From CAYZXK01 sp964482395 (GTDB lineage: Bacteria; Planctomycetota; Phycisphaerae; UBA1845; Fen-1342), in assembly GCA_964482395.1 (NCBI GenBank), contig CAYZXK010000168.1, positions 1 through 20,829 of the forward strand: a stretch of DNA of 20,829 bases, given 5' to 3'. The position numbers were made by a program, and so were the translations under genes. Positions 10,057-19,614 of the stretch are shown here, one piece after another. Every line of letters starts with the position of its first letter. Position 1 is the first letter of the stretch. Below the pieces are notes generated by a model, which did no database searches, was not told where the DNA came from, and saw only the letters and a program-made list of their open reading frames with translations.

Positions 10057-12717
10057 ATGGACGGTCCGGCGAGCCTCAGTCACGCCCGGCGGAGCTCTGA
10101 GCTAGGCGACCTCAGGCCGGCTCGGCCCCGCCCGTTGCTGGTCCCTGCGATCGCCTTCATGGGCGGCATCTGGCTTTCCCAGACGCTCGGCCCGGTCTTG
10201 AAGCCGGGGTGGCTGGCCGGCTGCGCCGCCTGCCTGATGGCGGCGTTGCTGGCAACGACCCGCAAGCCCGGTCGACCCCGCCCCGGGACCGTGACCACAG
10301 CTATCCTGGCCGGCTTGGCCCTCATCGCCGGCCTTGGTCGGCATCAGCTAACGCTGCATCATCCACCCAATCATGTGTCCACCGGTCTGGCCGCAGAGCC
10401 GGTGCTGACCCGAGTCGCGGGGCGGATCGTCAATTCACCGTTGGAGCGCCGGCCGACGCGACTCAATCCGTTCATCCCGTTCGATCCAGCTCCGCGGACG
10501 CAGTTCGCGCTGGCGCTGGACGAGCTGCGGACCGTCGAGCCGCCCACTGCGGCAGCCGGCCACCTCCGCGTCACGATCAAGGCGGCCGGCTTGTCCTTGC
10601 GGCTGGGGCAACGAGTGGAAGTCACCGGACACCTGCATCCGCTCCAAGGTCCATCCAACCCCGGCCAGCCGGACTGGCGAGCCTGGCACCGGCAGCAGGG
10701 TCTGGATGCCAGCCTAATCGTACCCGGCGCCGAGCACCTGACCGTGCTGGCCGACCCTCCGACGCTCTGGCACCGGTTGGTGGCAGCTTTGCGGACCCGG
10801 GCCCACAGTCTGCTGTTCGAGCCATACGCCGACCTGGAAACCGAACCATCCACCCGGCTCCTGGACGTCATGATTCTCGGGCAGCGCAGCGTGGCCGACG
10901 AGGAGCTGAACGAGGCTTTCCTGCGGGCCGGGGGTCTGCACTTCCTGGCCGTCAGCGGGTTCAACGTCGCGGTGCTGGCCGGCACCACGTGGCTGCTGTT
11001 TCGGAAGACACTTCGTCGCAGCCGCCGAACTACGGCGCTGGTCACTTTCTGCGCCACCTTGCTTTTCGCACTGGTCACCGAGCCGAACGCCCCGATTCTG
11101 CGAGCGGTGGTTAGTGTGGTGCTGGCATGTTTGGCCCAACTGACCCACCGGCCGTTCTGCCCGCTGAATTGGCTCGCTCTGGCGGCGATATGCATCCTCG
11201 CCTACAACCCCAACCAGCTTTTCGGCGCAGCCTTTCAGCTATCGTTTGTACAGGTCCTGTCGCTGATCACGCTGGTGCCCGCGGCTTACCGGTGGATCCT
11301 CCGCCGGCTGGTCGGCCGCGGAGCCTGGACCGGACCAGCCGCGCCCGAGGCTCGGACGCTGGCCCAACTTCTCAGGCGTCAGGTCGGCCGGGCGGCGCTT
11401 GGTCTGGCCGTGACCTGCACCTGCGCCTATCTGATCTCCCAGCCGCTGGTGCTGGTGCATTTCGGTCGGTTCGCTCCCTGGGGCTGGCTGAGCACAATGT
11501 TGCTCTCGCCGGTGGTCGCCTTCCTGACGCTGGTCAGCATCGGCGCGGTGACCGCGAACGCCTTGCTTCCCCCGGTCGGTGCACTGCTCACCCCGATTGC
11601 GCACCGGACGGCAACTTTCCTGCTCTGGAGCGTGGGACTGTTCGAGCACTTTCCTGCCGCGGTGATCGAGTGCTCACCTCCGCCGGCCTGGTTGGTGATA
11701 GGCACTTATGGCGGGCTGCTTGCGCTTCTGACCAGCCGGGTTGGGCCGCGCTGCTCTACGACGACCGCCCCCGGGTACCCAGGCCGGCTCATCAGTGCCC
11801 GCACGCTGGTTGCGGCCGGCCTGGCGACGTTGCTGGCTTTGGCCTGGGTGGGTTGGGCGATCCTCCCGCCCGGCCTGGGCCACGCGGATTGCGTGTTGTG
11901 CGTCCTGGCGGTTGGCAACGGCAGCGCGGCGCTACTGACCACGCCGGGCGGGCAAACCGCAGTCTTTGATGTGGGGACCGATACCAACTCCGACGCGGGT
12001 CAGACGGCGGCCGCCGCCTTACGTCGCCTGGGGGCGCGCGGGGTGGACTTGGCGGTCGTCTCGCACCTCAACTTCGATCACTACAGCGGCCTGCCGACCC
12101 TGATGCGACGTTTGCCGGTGCAACGTTGGCTGACCGGTGGATATACGGAGAAGCCGGCCGCGCGGCGGGCCCTGGCGAATCTGCTTCGACAACTGCCACC
12201 GCAGGCCGACCGGCCCGAAGTCCTCGCGGCCCCGGCCCATCTTTCGGCTGGTCCGGTCGAGCTGGAGGTCATCTGGCCGCCACCCGACTTGCCGGGCAAG
12301 TGGACGGTCAACGATCGCTCGCTGGTCATCCGCCTGACGGTCCATGGCCGAACGGTTCTTCTGCCCGGCGACATCCAGCGGGACGCTATGCGCGCGTTGC
12401 TGGAAGCGGAGCGCGACGGCCGACTGAGCCTGAAGGCGGATGTCCTGATCGCGCCGCACCACGGGTCGGTCTTCGGAAAGCTGACTGCCGACTTCTATGC
12501 CGCGGTATCACCTCGGCTGGTGGTGGCCTCCAGTCTTGCCGGGCGGCCGAAGCTGAAGCGATTGGTTCAGGATACCCTGGGGCCGGTCAGTCGCGTGCTG
12601 GTTACCGGAGAGGTAGGAGCGGTCACGGTGCGGGTGACGCCCGCCGGTCAGCTTGTGGTCCAGACTCCTCACAGCCGCGACGGCCGGCCCTCCCACCGGC
12701 CCGTCGCGCTGCCTTGA
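10057..12717 (+). CDS. comEC: ComEC/Rec2-type DNA internalisation channel protein
   Basis: Inner-membrane protein that carries single-stranded DNA across the membrane during natural transformation. The ATG at 10057 gives 886 residues; an in-frame GTG at 10027 sits in a hairpin loop and is less likely. Neither has a clear ribosome site. Order: two N-terminal membrane segments (about 25-85), a soluble OB-like region (about 105-235), the Competence core with FLRAGGLHFLAVSGFNVAVLAG near 290-310 followed by many membrane helices to about 610, then a C-terminal metallo-beta-lactamase-like domain. That domain reads SHLNFDH near 669 (HxNxDH rather than HxDxDH or HxHxDH), LLPGDIQ near 768, and APHHGS near 799. 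Length and all three parts fit full-length ComEC. No other competence genes (comEA, comFC) are visible here. Confidence 0.92.
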   Translation: MDGPASLSHARRSSELGDLRPARPRPLLVPAIAFMGGIWLSQTLGPVLKPGWLAGCAACLMAALLATTRKPGRPRPGTVTTAILAGLALIAGLGRHQLTLHHPPNHVSTGLAAEPVLTRVAGRIVNSPLERRPTRLNPFIPFDPAPRTQFALALDELRTVEPPTAAAGHLRVTIKAAGLSLRLGQRVEVTGHLHPLQGPSNPGQPDWRAWHRQQGLDASLIVPGAEHLTVLADPPTLWHRLVAALRTRAHSLLFEPYADLETEPSTRLLDVMILGQRSVADEELNEAFLRAGGLHFLAVSGFNVAVLAGTTWLLFRKTLRRSRRTTALVTFCATLLFALVTEPNAPILRAVVSVVLACLAQLTHRPFCPLNWLALAAICILAYNPNQLFGAAFQLSFVQVLSLITLVPAAYRWILRRLVGRGAWTGPAAPEARTLAQLLRRQVGRAALGLAVTCTCAYLISQPLVLVHFGRFAPWGWLSTMLLSPVVAFLTLVSIGAVTANALLPPVGALLTPIAHRTATFLLWSVGLFEHFPAAVIECSPPPAWLVIGTYGGLLALLTSRVGPRCSTTTAPGYPGRLISARTLVAAGLATLLALAWVGWAILPPGLGHADCVLCVLAVGNGSAALLTTPGGQTAVFDVGTDTNSDAGQTAAAALRRLGARGVDLAVVSHLNFDHYSGLPTLMRRLPVQRWLTGGYTEKPAARRALANLLRQLPPQADRPEVLAAPAHLSAGPVELEVIWPPPDLPGKWTVNDRSLVIRLTVHGRTVLLPGDIQRDAMRALLEAERDGRLSLKADVLIAPHHGSVFGKLTADFYAAVSPRLVVASSLAGRPKLKRLVQDTLGPVSRVLVTGEVGAVTVRVTPAGQLVVQTPHSRDGRPSHRPVALP

Positions 12718-12793
12718 GAAGCACTTTACAAAGTCCGGGGGCTGGGTTCTGATGCGCACCAGATGGAGTGTAATGACTGCTAGGAGGCATGGC

Positions 12794-13213
12794 ATGAAAC
12801 CCTGCTATTTGGGGATCGCGGCCGTGGTCGTGCTGCTGGCAGCCGGCTGCCAGCAGAAGCAGCAGGCCCAGCCGGCGACTCACACTGAGACGGCGGAACA
12901 ACCTTTGGCCAAGCTGGACACGCCGCCGGCCGCAGTCGACCCCTATGCCACCGATCCTTACGCCAACGACAGCCTGACCCAGCCGCGGGACGTTGGTGTG
13001 GTTGGGGCTCCCAAGGGCGAGACCAAGCTGATCGCCGGCAAGGAGCCGGTCGCCCAGCGGACGCACGTGGTGCAGAAGGGGGACACCCTGTATTCGCTGG
13101 CCCGCAAGTACTACAACGACGCCAGCAAGTGGAAGAAGATTTGGGAGGCTAACCGGGCCCAGGTCCCCGACAAAGACAAGCTTCAGGTCGGGCAGAAACT
13201 GGTAATACCATAG
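12794..13213 (+). CDS. LysM-domain lipoprotein
   Basis: A 139-residue predicted lipoprotein. The ATG at 12794 follows AGGAGG (12782-12787) with six bases between, and yields a lipoprotein signal: hydrophobic stretch and lipobox LAAGC with the acylated cysteine at residue 19. A low-complexity, Gln/Thr/Pro-rich linker (about 20-85) leads to one C-terminal LysM domain (about 88-139): HVVQKGDTLYSLARKYY, then IWEANRAQ, and LQVGQKLVIP at the very end. LysM binds N-acetylglucosamine glycans such as peptidoglycan, so the protein probably tethers membrane to cell wall or acts as a wall-associated scaffold. No enzymatic domain is present. It lies 76 bases after comEC and 62 before recG. A possible weak promoter (TTTACA 12725, TCTGAT 12748, 17 bases apart) precedes it. 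Confidence 0.9.
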   Translation: MKPCYLGIAAVVVLLAAGCQQKQQAQPATHTETAEQPLAKLDTPPAAVDPYATDPYANDSLTQPRDVGVVGAPKGETKLIAGKEPVAQRTHVVQKGDTLYSLARKYYNDASKWKKIWEANRAQVPDKDKLQVGQKLVIP

Positions 13214-13275
13214 CCGCGTGCACTCCGGCCAGGACGCCCTGCCCGGGACCGGCCCGAAGGCTACCAACAGGTGGC

Positions 13276-15426
13276 ATGGTTCTGCTGTGTCCCGACAGCC
13301 CGGTCCAGTACCTGAAGGGCATCGGACCCCGGCGGGCCGAGTGGCTTGCTACTCTGGGCATTCGGACCATCCGCGACTTGCTGGAGTACTTCCCCTTTCG
13401 CTACGAAGTGGAAACCGGCCAGGCCGACATCGCCGACCTGGTTCCCGGCACCACCGCCACGGTGCGCGGGGAAGTGGTTCGGGTTGGCGGCCGGCGCTTC
13501 TCGCCATACTGTGAAATCGAGGACGGCACCGGAAGCTGCATCCTGCGCTGGTTCAACCAGCCCTATGCGGGTCGCGGCCTGCTGGTCGGGGCGGTGGTGC
13601 GGGCCAGCGGACGGGTAGACGTTTATGGCGGGCGCCTCGTGTTGATTCAGCCTCGGATCCAGGTCTTTGGACCAGATTCCGTGTTGCTGTCGCAGCCGGT
13701 GCCGGTTCGGCAAGTAGGGGTGTATCGTGGCAATGCCACGGTCAAGTCGCCGCTGATCCGCCGGGCGGTTCTGACCCTGTTGGATCACCCGCACCTACCG
13801 ATCGAAGAGCCGATCCCCCCCGCCCTGCTGACTCGACACGGCCTGCCGCCACGTCAAGCAGCCATCCGCCAGATGCACTGCCCCAGCAGCGACGCCGAGC
13901 TCCAGCGAGCCCGGGCACGGCTGGCCTACGAGGAATTCCTGCTGATGGAGCTGGCGATGGCTCTGCGCCGGCGTAAACGACTGGCCCTTCAGGCCGGCCA
14001 GAAACTTCTCCTCACGCCCGAAATTGATCGACGGATCCGCGCTCGCTTCCCCTTCGAGCTGACCGCCGGTCAGGACCGCGCGATCGCCGAGATCGCCGCT
14101 GACCTCCAGAGCGGCCGCCCGATGACCCGACTGCTCCAAGGCGATGTCGGCAGCGGCAAGACCGTCGTCGCCCTCTACGCCTGCCTGGTCGCCGTGGCCA
14201 ATGGCCGCCAGGCCGCCATCATGGCTCCAACCGAAATCCTGGCCGCGCAGCACTTCGCCAACATCAGCCGCTACCTGGCCGGCAGCCGCGTCCGCTACGT
14301 CCTGCTGCGCGGCGGGCTCAGCCACACCGAGCGCAGCCGGGTCCTGGCCGCCATCGAGCGCGGCGAAATCGACCTGGTCGTCGGCACTCAGGCCCTGATC
14401 CAGAAGGACGTGGCCTTCAACCACCTGGCGCTGGTGGTAGTCGACGAGCAGCACAAGTTCGGCGTCTTGCAGCGACACAAGTTCCGCACCAAGGGCCTGA
14501 TGCCCCACTACCTGGTCATGACCGCGACGCCCATCCCGCGCACCCTGGCCATGACCGTCTTCGGCGACTTGGACGTCTCGCTCATCAAGCAGTCGCCCCC
14601 AGGCCGCGGCCGAATCATCACCAAAGTCGTCACGTCGGCGCAGTGGCAGACCGTGATGACCTACGTGCGGCGGCGACTGGAAGCCGGCGAGCAAGCCTAC
14701 GTGGTCTGCCCCCTGATCGGCCAGGAAAAGAACCACGCGGCCGCCAACGGAGCCCCAAGCGCCGGCCACCGGGCCGCGGATGCCGAGCGCGTCTCCGTCC
14801 TTCGCGCCTACCGGCAACTCCTCGACGGTCCCTGGCAGGGCCTGAACGTCGGGTTGCTGCACGGCTCTCTACGTTCGGCCGAAAAGCAGGCCACCATCGA
14901 GGCCTTCGCGGCCGGTCGCCTGCATGCCGTGGTCTCGACCACCGTGGTGGAAGTCGGCGTCGACGTACCCAACGCGACGATAATGATCGTCGAGCATGCC
15001 GAGCGCTACGGCCTCTCCCAGCTCCACCAACTGCGGGGCCGGGTGGGGCGCGGCGCGAAGGATAGCCTGTGCGTCCTGATCGCCCGCGGGGATGACAACC
15101 GAGCCCGCAGCTCAAGCACGGGTCCAGGTGACTCGGCCGCCGACCGACTGGCGGTCCTGGCCCGCACGACCGACGGCTTTGAGGTCGCGGAAGCCGACCT
15201 GCGGCAGCGCGGCCCCGGCCAGCTCTTCGGCACCCGCCAGCACGGACTGCCCGAACTGCGGGTGGCCAGCATCATTGAGGACTTCGCCCTGCTGGAGAAG
15301 GCCCGGCAAGATGCTTTCGAAATCGTGGCCGCCGACCCCACTCTTTCCCGCCCTGAGCACCAACCGCTAATGCCAGCCCTCAAGCGTATGTTCGGCCAGA
15401 AGCTGGCCCTCATCGACGCGGCCTGA
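13276..15426 (+). CDS. recG: ATP-dependent DNA helicase RecG
   Basis: Branch-migration helicase that remodels stalled replication forks, Holliday junctions and R-loops in the cytoplasm. At 716 residues it is full length. Residues 6-40 hold a helix-hairpin-helix-like start (YLKGIGPRRAEWL), then the OB-fold wedge domain (about 55-125; EVVRVGGRRF, IEDGTGSCILRWFN). The superfamily 2 helicase core has Walker A GDVGSGKT near 291, TEILAAQH, VVGTQALIQ, the DEQH box as DEQHKFGVLQR near 389 (K where R is usual), and MTATPIPRTLA. The C-terminal lobe has STTVVEVGVDVPNA, HAERYGLSQLHQLRGRVGRG and the family-specific end with LRQRGPGQLFGTRQHGLP. The ATG at 13276 has a weak AGGTGG before it. It is likely co-transcribed with the LysM gene. 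No terminator is obvious after it. Confidence 0.96.
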   Translation: MVLLCPDSPVQYLKGIGPRRAEWLATLGIRTIRDLLEYFPFRYEVETGQADIADLVPGTTATVRGEVVRVGGRRFSPYCEIEDGTGSCILRWFNQPYAGRGLLVGAVVRASGRVDVYGGRLVLIQPRIQVFGPDSVLLSQPVPVRQVGVYRGNATVKSPLIRRAVLTLLDHPHLPIEEPIPPALLTRHGLPPRQAAIRQMHCPSSDAELQRARARLAYEEFLLMELAMALRRRKRLALQAGQKLLLTPEIDRRIRARFPFELTAGQDRAIAEIAADLQSGRPMTRLLQGDVGSGKTVVALYACLVAVANGRQAAIMAPTEILAAQHFANISRYLAGSRVRYVLLRGGLSHTERSRVLAAIERGEIDLVVGTQALIQKDVAFNHLALVVVDEQHKFGVLQRHKFRTKGLMPHYLVMTATPIPRTLAMTVFGDLDVSLIKQSPPGRGRIITKVVTSAQWQTVMTYVRRRLEAGEQAYVVCPLIGQEKNHAAANGAPSAGHRAADAERVSVLRAYRQLLDGPWQGLNVGLLHGSLRSAEKQATIEAFAAGRLHAVVSTTVVEVGVDVPNATIMIVEHAERYGLSQLHQLRGRVGRGAKDSLCVLIARGDDNRARSSSTGPGDSAADRLAVLARTTDGFEVAEADLRQRGPGQLFGTRQHGLPELRVASIIEDFALLEKARQDAFEIVAADPTLSRPEHQPLMPALKRMFGQKLALIDAA

Positions 15427-15456
15427 CCCGGCGGGTTGGCAACCGGTGGACGACTT

Positions 15457-15485
15457 TTGACCGCGGTCAGGCAGTTGGCTATCAT
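15457..15485 (+). promoter_or_regulatory. sigma-70-like promoter of the aldolase gene with embedded palindrome
   Basis: TTGACC (15457-15462) and TATCAT (15480-15485) are separated by exactly 17 bases, each matching consensus at five of six positions. The predicted start is near 15492, giving a leader of about 90 bases. A perfect ten-base palindrome, GACCGCGGTC (15459-15468), overlaps the -35 and the spacer and could be an operator. This makes the aldolase a separate transcription unit from recG. Confidence 0.65.
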
Positions 15486-15583
15486 GCTATGGCCCGACGG
15501 CGCTGCGCGTGCTTGCGGGCCGCACGCCACGGCGGGCCATGACCTGCTGGCAACGATCTTCAGGCGGCACAGGAGAGACAACC

Positions 15584-16639
<1,056 letters not shown>

Positions 16640-16691
16640 CTGACCGCCTATCAGAACCGGCCGGAGCCCGATGCGCCGCAAAGCGCCCCTG

Positions 16692-17588
16692 TCAGCTCCG
16701 GTCGAACAGTCCGCCCCGCGGACGTGGCCGAACAATCGCGGCCAGACGCGGGTAGGATTCCACCAGCTCGGCCGGCGCCTCCACCGGGGTGCCCTGGAGC
16801 ATCGCCTTCAGCTCGAGGGCGTTGACTGCCCCTTGGCCCCGATAGTGGTTATTGGCAAACACGTACACGTTCTCGGCCTGCTCGCAGATGGCCTCCAGTC
16901 GCCCGACCCACTCGCGGATTTCGTCCTCGCTGTAGAGGTAGTTATAGCGCTCATATGCCGGTCGATCTTCAGCAAACCAGTTGGCGGCGTTCCGCCCATG
17001 CAGCCGGACATAAGCGTTGCGACCAAATACATGCTGGCTGGGACCCAGGCAATCCCGCAGCCGCGGCTGGTCGATGTTGCAGTAGCCCCCCACCTCCCGC
17101 AGCACTTCCAACGCTTCCGGGCTGGCCCATGACGCGTGCCGCACCTCGATGAAGCGGTCGAACTGCGGAAAGCTCGCCGTCAGACGACGCAGCCACTCGA
17201 CCGCCTCAGGGCCAAACCGAAACGACCAGGGAAACTGGATCAGCAGCGGGCCCATCCGCCCCGCCTCCCGGACCGGCCGGGTACCCTCCACGAATGCCTG
17301 AACCACTGCCGCCGAAGGGAACTTCTCCCGCTGGTGCGTGAAAATCTGAGTGAGCTTGAAGGCGAACCGGAACTCGGCCGGAACCAGCCGCGTCCAACCG
17401 GCGGTCATCTCCCAGCTCGGTATGCGGTAGAAGCTGGAATTGACTTCGGTCGCGTTGAAGTACCTGGCCAGGTAGGCCAGCGGCTTGAAGCCCCGCCGCT
17501 TGACCGCCGGATAGAAAACTCCGTCCCAATCCGGGTAACTCCAGCCCGACGGTCCGATCCAGAGCTTGGCACGACCTGAGCCGCTCAT
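16692..17588 (-). CDS. DUF72 (YecE-like) TIM-barrel protein
   Basis: A 298-residue protein of the DUF72 family, whose biochemical role is not established; relatives adopt a TIM-barrel fold. Family features are the start LWIGPSGWSYPDWDGVFYP, then TEVNSSFYRIPS, FKLTQIFTH, LLIQFPWSF, EVRHASW, YVRLHGRN, YNYLYSEDEI and a late VFANNHYRGQGAVNA. The ATG at 17588-17586 was chosen over an upstream in-frame TTG (17630) because the family begins just after it and the TTG would run through a hairpin. No ribosome site is obvious. The gene converges with the aldolase; their 52-base spacer has a possible seven-base stem (16661-16667 with 16695-16701) reaching into the end of this gene. It diverges from the gene at 17736. 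Confidence 0.9.
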   Translation of the reverse strand: MSGSGRAKLWIGPSGWSYPDWDGVFYPAVKRRGFKPLAYLARYFNATEVNSSFYRIPSWEMTAGWTRLVPAEFRFAFKLTQIFTHQREKFPSAAVVQAFVEGTRPVREAGRMGPLLIQFPWSFRFGPEAVEWLRRLTASFPQFDRFIEVRHASWASPEALEVLREVGGYCNIDQPRLRDCLGPSQHVFGRNAYVRLHGRNAANWFAEDRPAYERYNYLYSEDEIREWVGRLEAICEQAENVYVFANNHYRGQGAVNALELKAMLQGTPVEAPAELVESYPRLAAIVRPRPRGGLFDRS

Positions 17589-17602
17589 GCGGACGGTGTA
17601 GC

Positions 17603-17620
17603 GCGCCGCCCCAGCGGCGC
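17603..17620. repeat. GC-rich hairpin in the leader of the DUF72 gene
   Basis: GCGCCGC (17603-17609) pairs with GCGGCGC (17614-17620) across a four-base loop, 14 bases upstream of the DUF72 start codon at 17588. It would lie in the 5' untranslated region and could affect translation. It is short and GC-rich in a GC-rich genome, so chance is possible. Confidence 0.4.
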
Positions 17621-17676
17621 CAAGGCGCAATCGGGGCGGCTATCGGGCCGCTGACCCCGCCTCAAGTCCGGCTCGG

Positions 17677-17705
17677 TTGAGTCGTCCTCGGGGTAAATCT
17701 ATGAT
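17677..17705 (+). promoter_or_regulatory. sigma-70-like promoter for the 596-residue membrane protein gene
   Basis: TTGAGT (17677-17682) and TATGAT (17700-17705) are separated by 17 bases. The expected transcription start is near 17712, giving a leader of about 24 bases that contains GAGG (17725-17728), seven bases before the ATG at 17736. Confidence 0.6.
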
Positions 17706-17735
17706 TGATGTAGCCACAGGCGGTGAGGGCCCCGG

Positions 17736-19526
17736 ATGTCGATTCTCGAGCGGCAAGTCGATCACGCCCGTCGGCGGCTGACCGGCAACGTTCTGGCGCG
17801 AAACCTGGCCGCAGCCGTGCTGTTGGCCGCCGGCCTGTGGGGCCTGAGTATCGTGGTGGTCCGCGGGCTGGGCCTGCCGGTCCCCCTGGGGCAGGCAGGT
17901 TTGGGAGCCGGGCTACTGGCCGGCCTGTCGGCCCTGTGCGCAACCTGGTTCTCTCGACCCAGCCGACTACACGCCGCCGCCCGGTTGGACGCCGCGGCGA
18001 ACCTGAAAGAGAGACTCAGCACCGCGCTGGCCATGCGTCATACTGCCGATCCGTTCGTCCAGGCGGCGGTCCGCGATGCGGAACGGGTTGCGGCCCGGGT
18101 TAAGGTTCCCGCCCATATTCCATTGCAGGCTCCCAGGTTCTGGCCCTGGTCGCTGGCTAGCCTGCTGGCCGCCCTCATTCTGCTGCGGCTTATGCCCAAC
18201 CTGAACCTGCTGTCCGGCCGGGAGAGAACCGTCGGTTCGGAGCAACGGGCTGCCGCCCTGGCCGAACACCAAGTGATTCAGACCGAGCTAGAAGATCGGC
18301 TCCAGCGAATCACGGAGCTCGCCCAGGATAATCCCGATTCGAAAGAGGCCCTGGAAAGCCTGGTTCCGGCCGAGTTACCGGACTCGCCGGACCTGACGCC
18401 AGAGGATGTGCGCCGGGAGGCGGTCAAACGCATCGACGAGCTTGCGGAGCGGCTGCGGCGGGAGTTGGAAAGCCCGGAAAAGGACCCGTTTGCCGAGCTG
18501 AAGCGACTGCTGAGCAGGCTTGAGGTGCCGGGGAGCGACCCAACGACCGATAACCTGATCCACAAACTGGCCAGCGGGGACTTCGAAAACGCCGGGCAGG
18601 CAATCGAGCAGTTATCGCAGAAGCTGCAAGCCGCCGCCGCCAACCCCACTGACCCGCGGGCTCAACAGCAGCTTCAGCAAATGCAGCAGCAGCTTTCCAG
18701 CCTGGCCGACCAGCTCAACCGAGTGAGCGACCCGGTCCACTTGCGCAAGGAGCTCCAGAACAAAGCCGCCCTTTCGCCGGACCAGGCCGGCAAAGTGCTA
18801 GAGTCCTTGGAGAAAGTCGAGCCTACCCAGGTCGAAAGAGAATTGCAGAAGCTGCTGTCTGACAAGAGCTTGCCGCCCAGGGAGCTGGAGCAACTGGCCA
18901 GGAAGATCCGGCAAGGCCAGCAGGCCTGTCAGGCTTGCCGGAAGATTGGTCAGCGCCTGGCGGAGGCCGCTCAGGCCTGCGACAGGAAGGGAGCTGACGA
19001 CGCGGCCGCCAAGCAAGCTGGGGCGGCCCTGTCGGAGGTGGCCGGGCAGCTTGCCCGCATGCAGAGGGCACAGAAGCTCACCAATGAACTGCAATCACAG
19101 CTTTCAGACCTGGAACGGCTCCGGGACCGGGTTGTCCAGGGTCGTTACAGCGGACCGGAATCCGAGGGTCAGCGCCGCGAAACCGGGAGCACGCCGGGCA
19201 CCCGCTACGGTCTGGGCGAGGGGCCGGCCGTCGGCAGCGAGGATGCCTCCTACCAGCTCGAACTTACCGAGGCCCAGACCCAATTCCAGGGTGGGGCAGT
19301 GATCGGCCAAATGCTGGTGGACGGCCCGCAGATTCGCGGTCAGGCGTCTGCGGAGGTCTTGGCCGCGGCCGAGTCCCAGGTGCGCGACGCCCTGGACGCC
19401 ATCGAGCGGGAAGAGGTTCCCCGAGAGTACCGCCAGGCGCTGCAAGAGTACTTCGAACATCTGGCCGGCCTGGTTCGTCGGAAGCAGGCTGCCCAGGATG
19501 ATGAGACCGTCGGACAGCCGCCCTGA
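17736..19526 (+). CDS. membrane-anchored coiled-coil protein, DUF4175-like
   Basis: A 596-residue protein of unknown function. Two hydrophobic segments lie at about 19-45 and 50-72, then a conserved-looking RLDAAANLKERLSTALAM motif at about 83-100, and a third hydrophobic segment at about 134-152. The rest (about 165-500) is highly charged and Gln/Glu/Leu-rich, predicted coiled coil, with a glutamine-rich patch (QQQLQQMQQQLSS) near 308-320 and a CRxCQ-like cysteine pair region (ACQACRKIGQ) near 396. The C-terminus has VPREYRQALQEYFEHL. This plan of N-terminal membrane segments with an 'ERLSTAL' motif, long coiled coil and late 'PREYR..YFEHL' resembles DUF4175-type proteins, often found beside MoxR/DUF58 genes in planctomycetes. 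Those partners are absent here. The start is supported by GAGG and a good promoter. The soluble part may face either side of the membrane, depending on segment count. Confidence 0.75.
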   Translation: MSILERQVDHARRRLTGNVLARNLAAAVLLAAGLWGLSIVVVRGLGLPVPLGQAGLGAGLLAGLSALCATWFSRPSRLHAAARLDAAANLKERLSTALAMRHTADPFVQAAVRDAERVAARVKVPAHIPLQAPRFWPWSLASLLAALILLRLMPNLNLLSGRERTVGSEQRAAALAEHQVIQTELEDRLQRITELAQDNPDSKEALESLVPAELPDSPDLTPEDVRREAVKRIDELAERLRRELESPEKDPFAELKRLLSRLEVPGSDPTTDNLIHKLASGDFENAGQAIEQLSQKLQAAAANPTDPRAQQQLQQMQQQLSSLADQLNRVSDPVHLRKELQNKAALSPDQAGKVLESLEKVEPTQVERELQKLLSDKSLPPRELEQLARKIRQGQQACQACRKIGQRLAEAAQACDRKGADDAAAKQAGAALSEVAGQLARMQRAQKLTNELQSQLSDLERLRDRVVQGRYSGPESEGQRRETGSTPGTRYGLGEGPAVGSEDASYQLELTEAQTQFQGGAVIGQMLVDGPQIRGQASAEVLAAAESQVRDALDAIEREEVPREYRQALQEYFEHLAGLVRRKQAAQDDETVGQPP

Positions 19527-19614
19527 ACAACTCATGGTCTTGGGCGTCGCCCCGGCGGCGAGGGTCACCGCCGGTTCGAGCTGAAACCAAAGGGCATCCC
19601 GAGAGCAGCCGGCT

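Noticed and set aside
12653..12793. Longer N-terminus for the LysM lipoprotein from a GTG inside comEC
   Set aside because: It would hide the lipoprotein signal behind 47 extra residues and overlap the comEC end. AGGAGG sits correctly before the ATG at 12794.
13795..14862. Leftward 355-codon frame opposite recG, and a 321-codon frame opposite the aldolase gene (15770-16735)
   Set aside because: They are antisense to strongly conserved enzymes and have no start signals or family resemblance.
17589..17630. Longer DUF72 protein from a TTG at 17630
   Set aside because: The added residues are not family-like, the codon is rare as a start, and the stretch contains a GC-rich hairpin.
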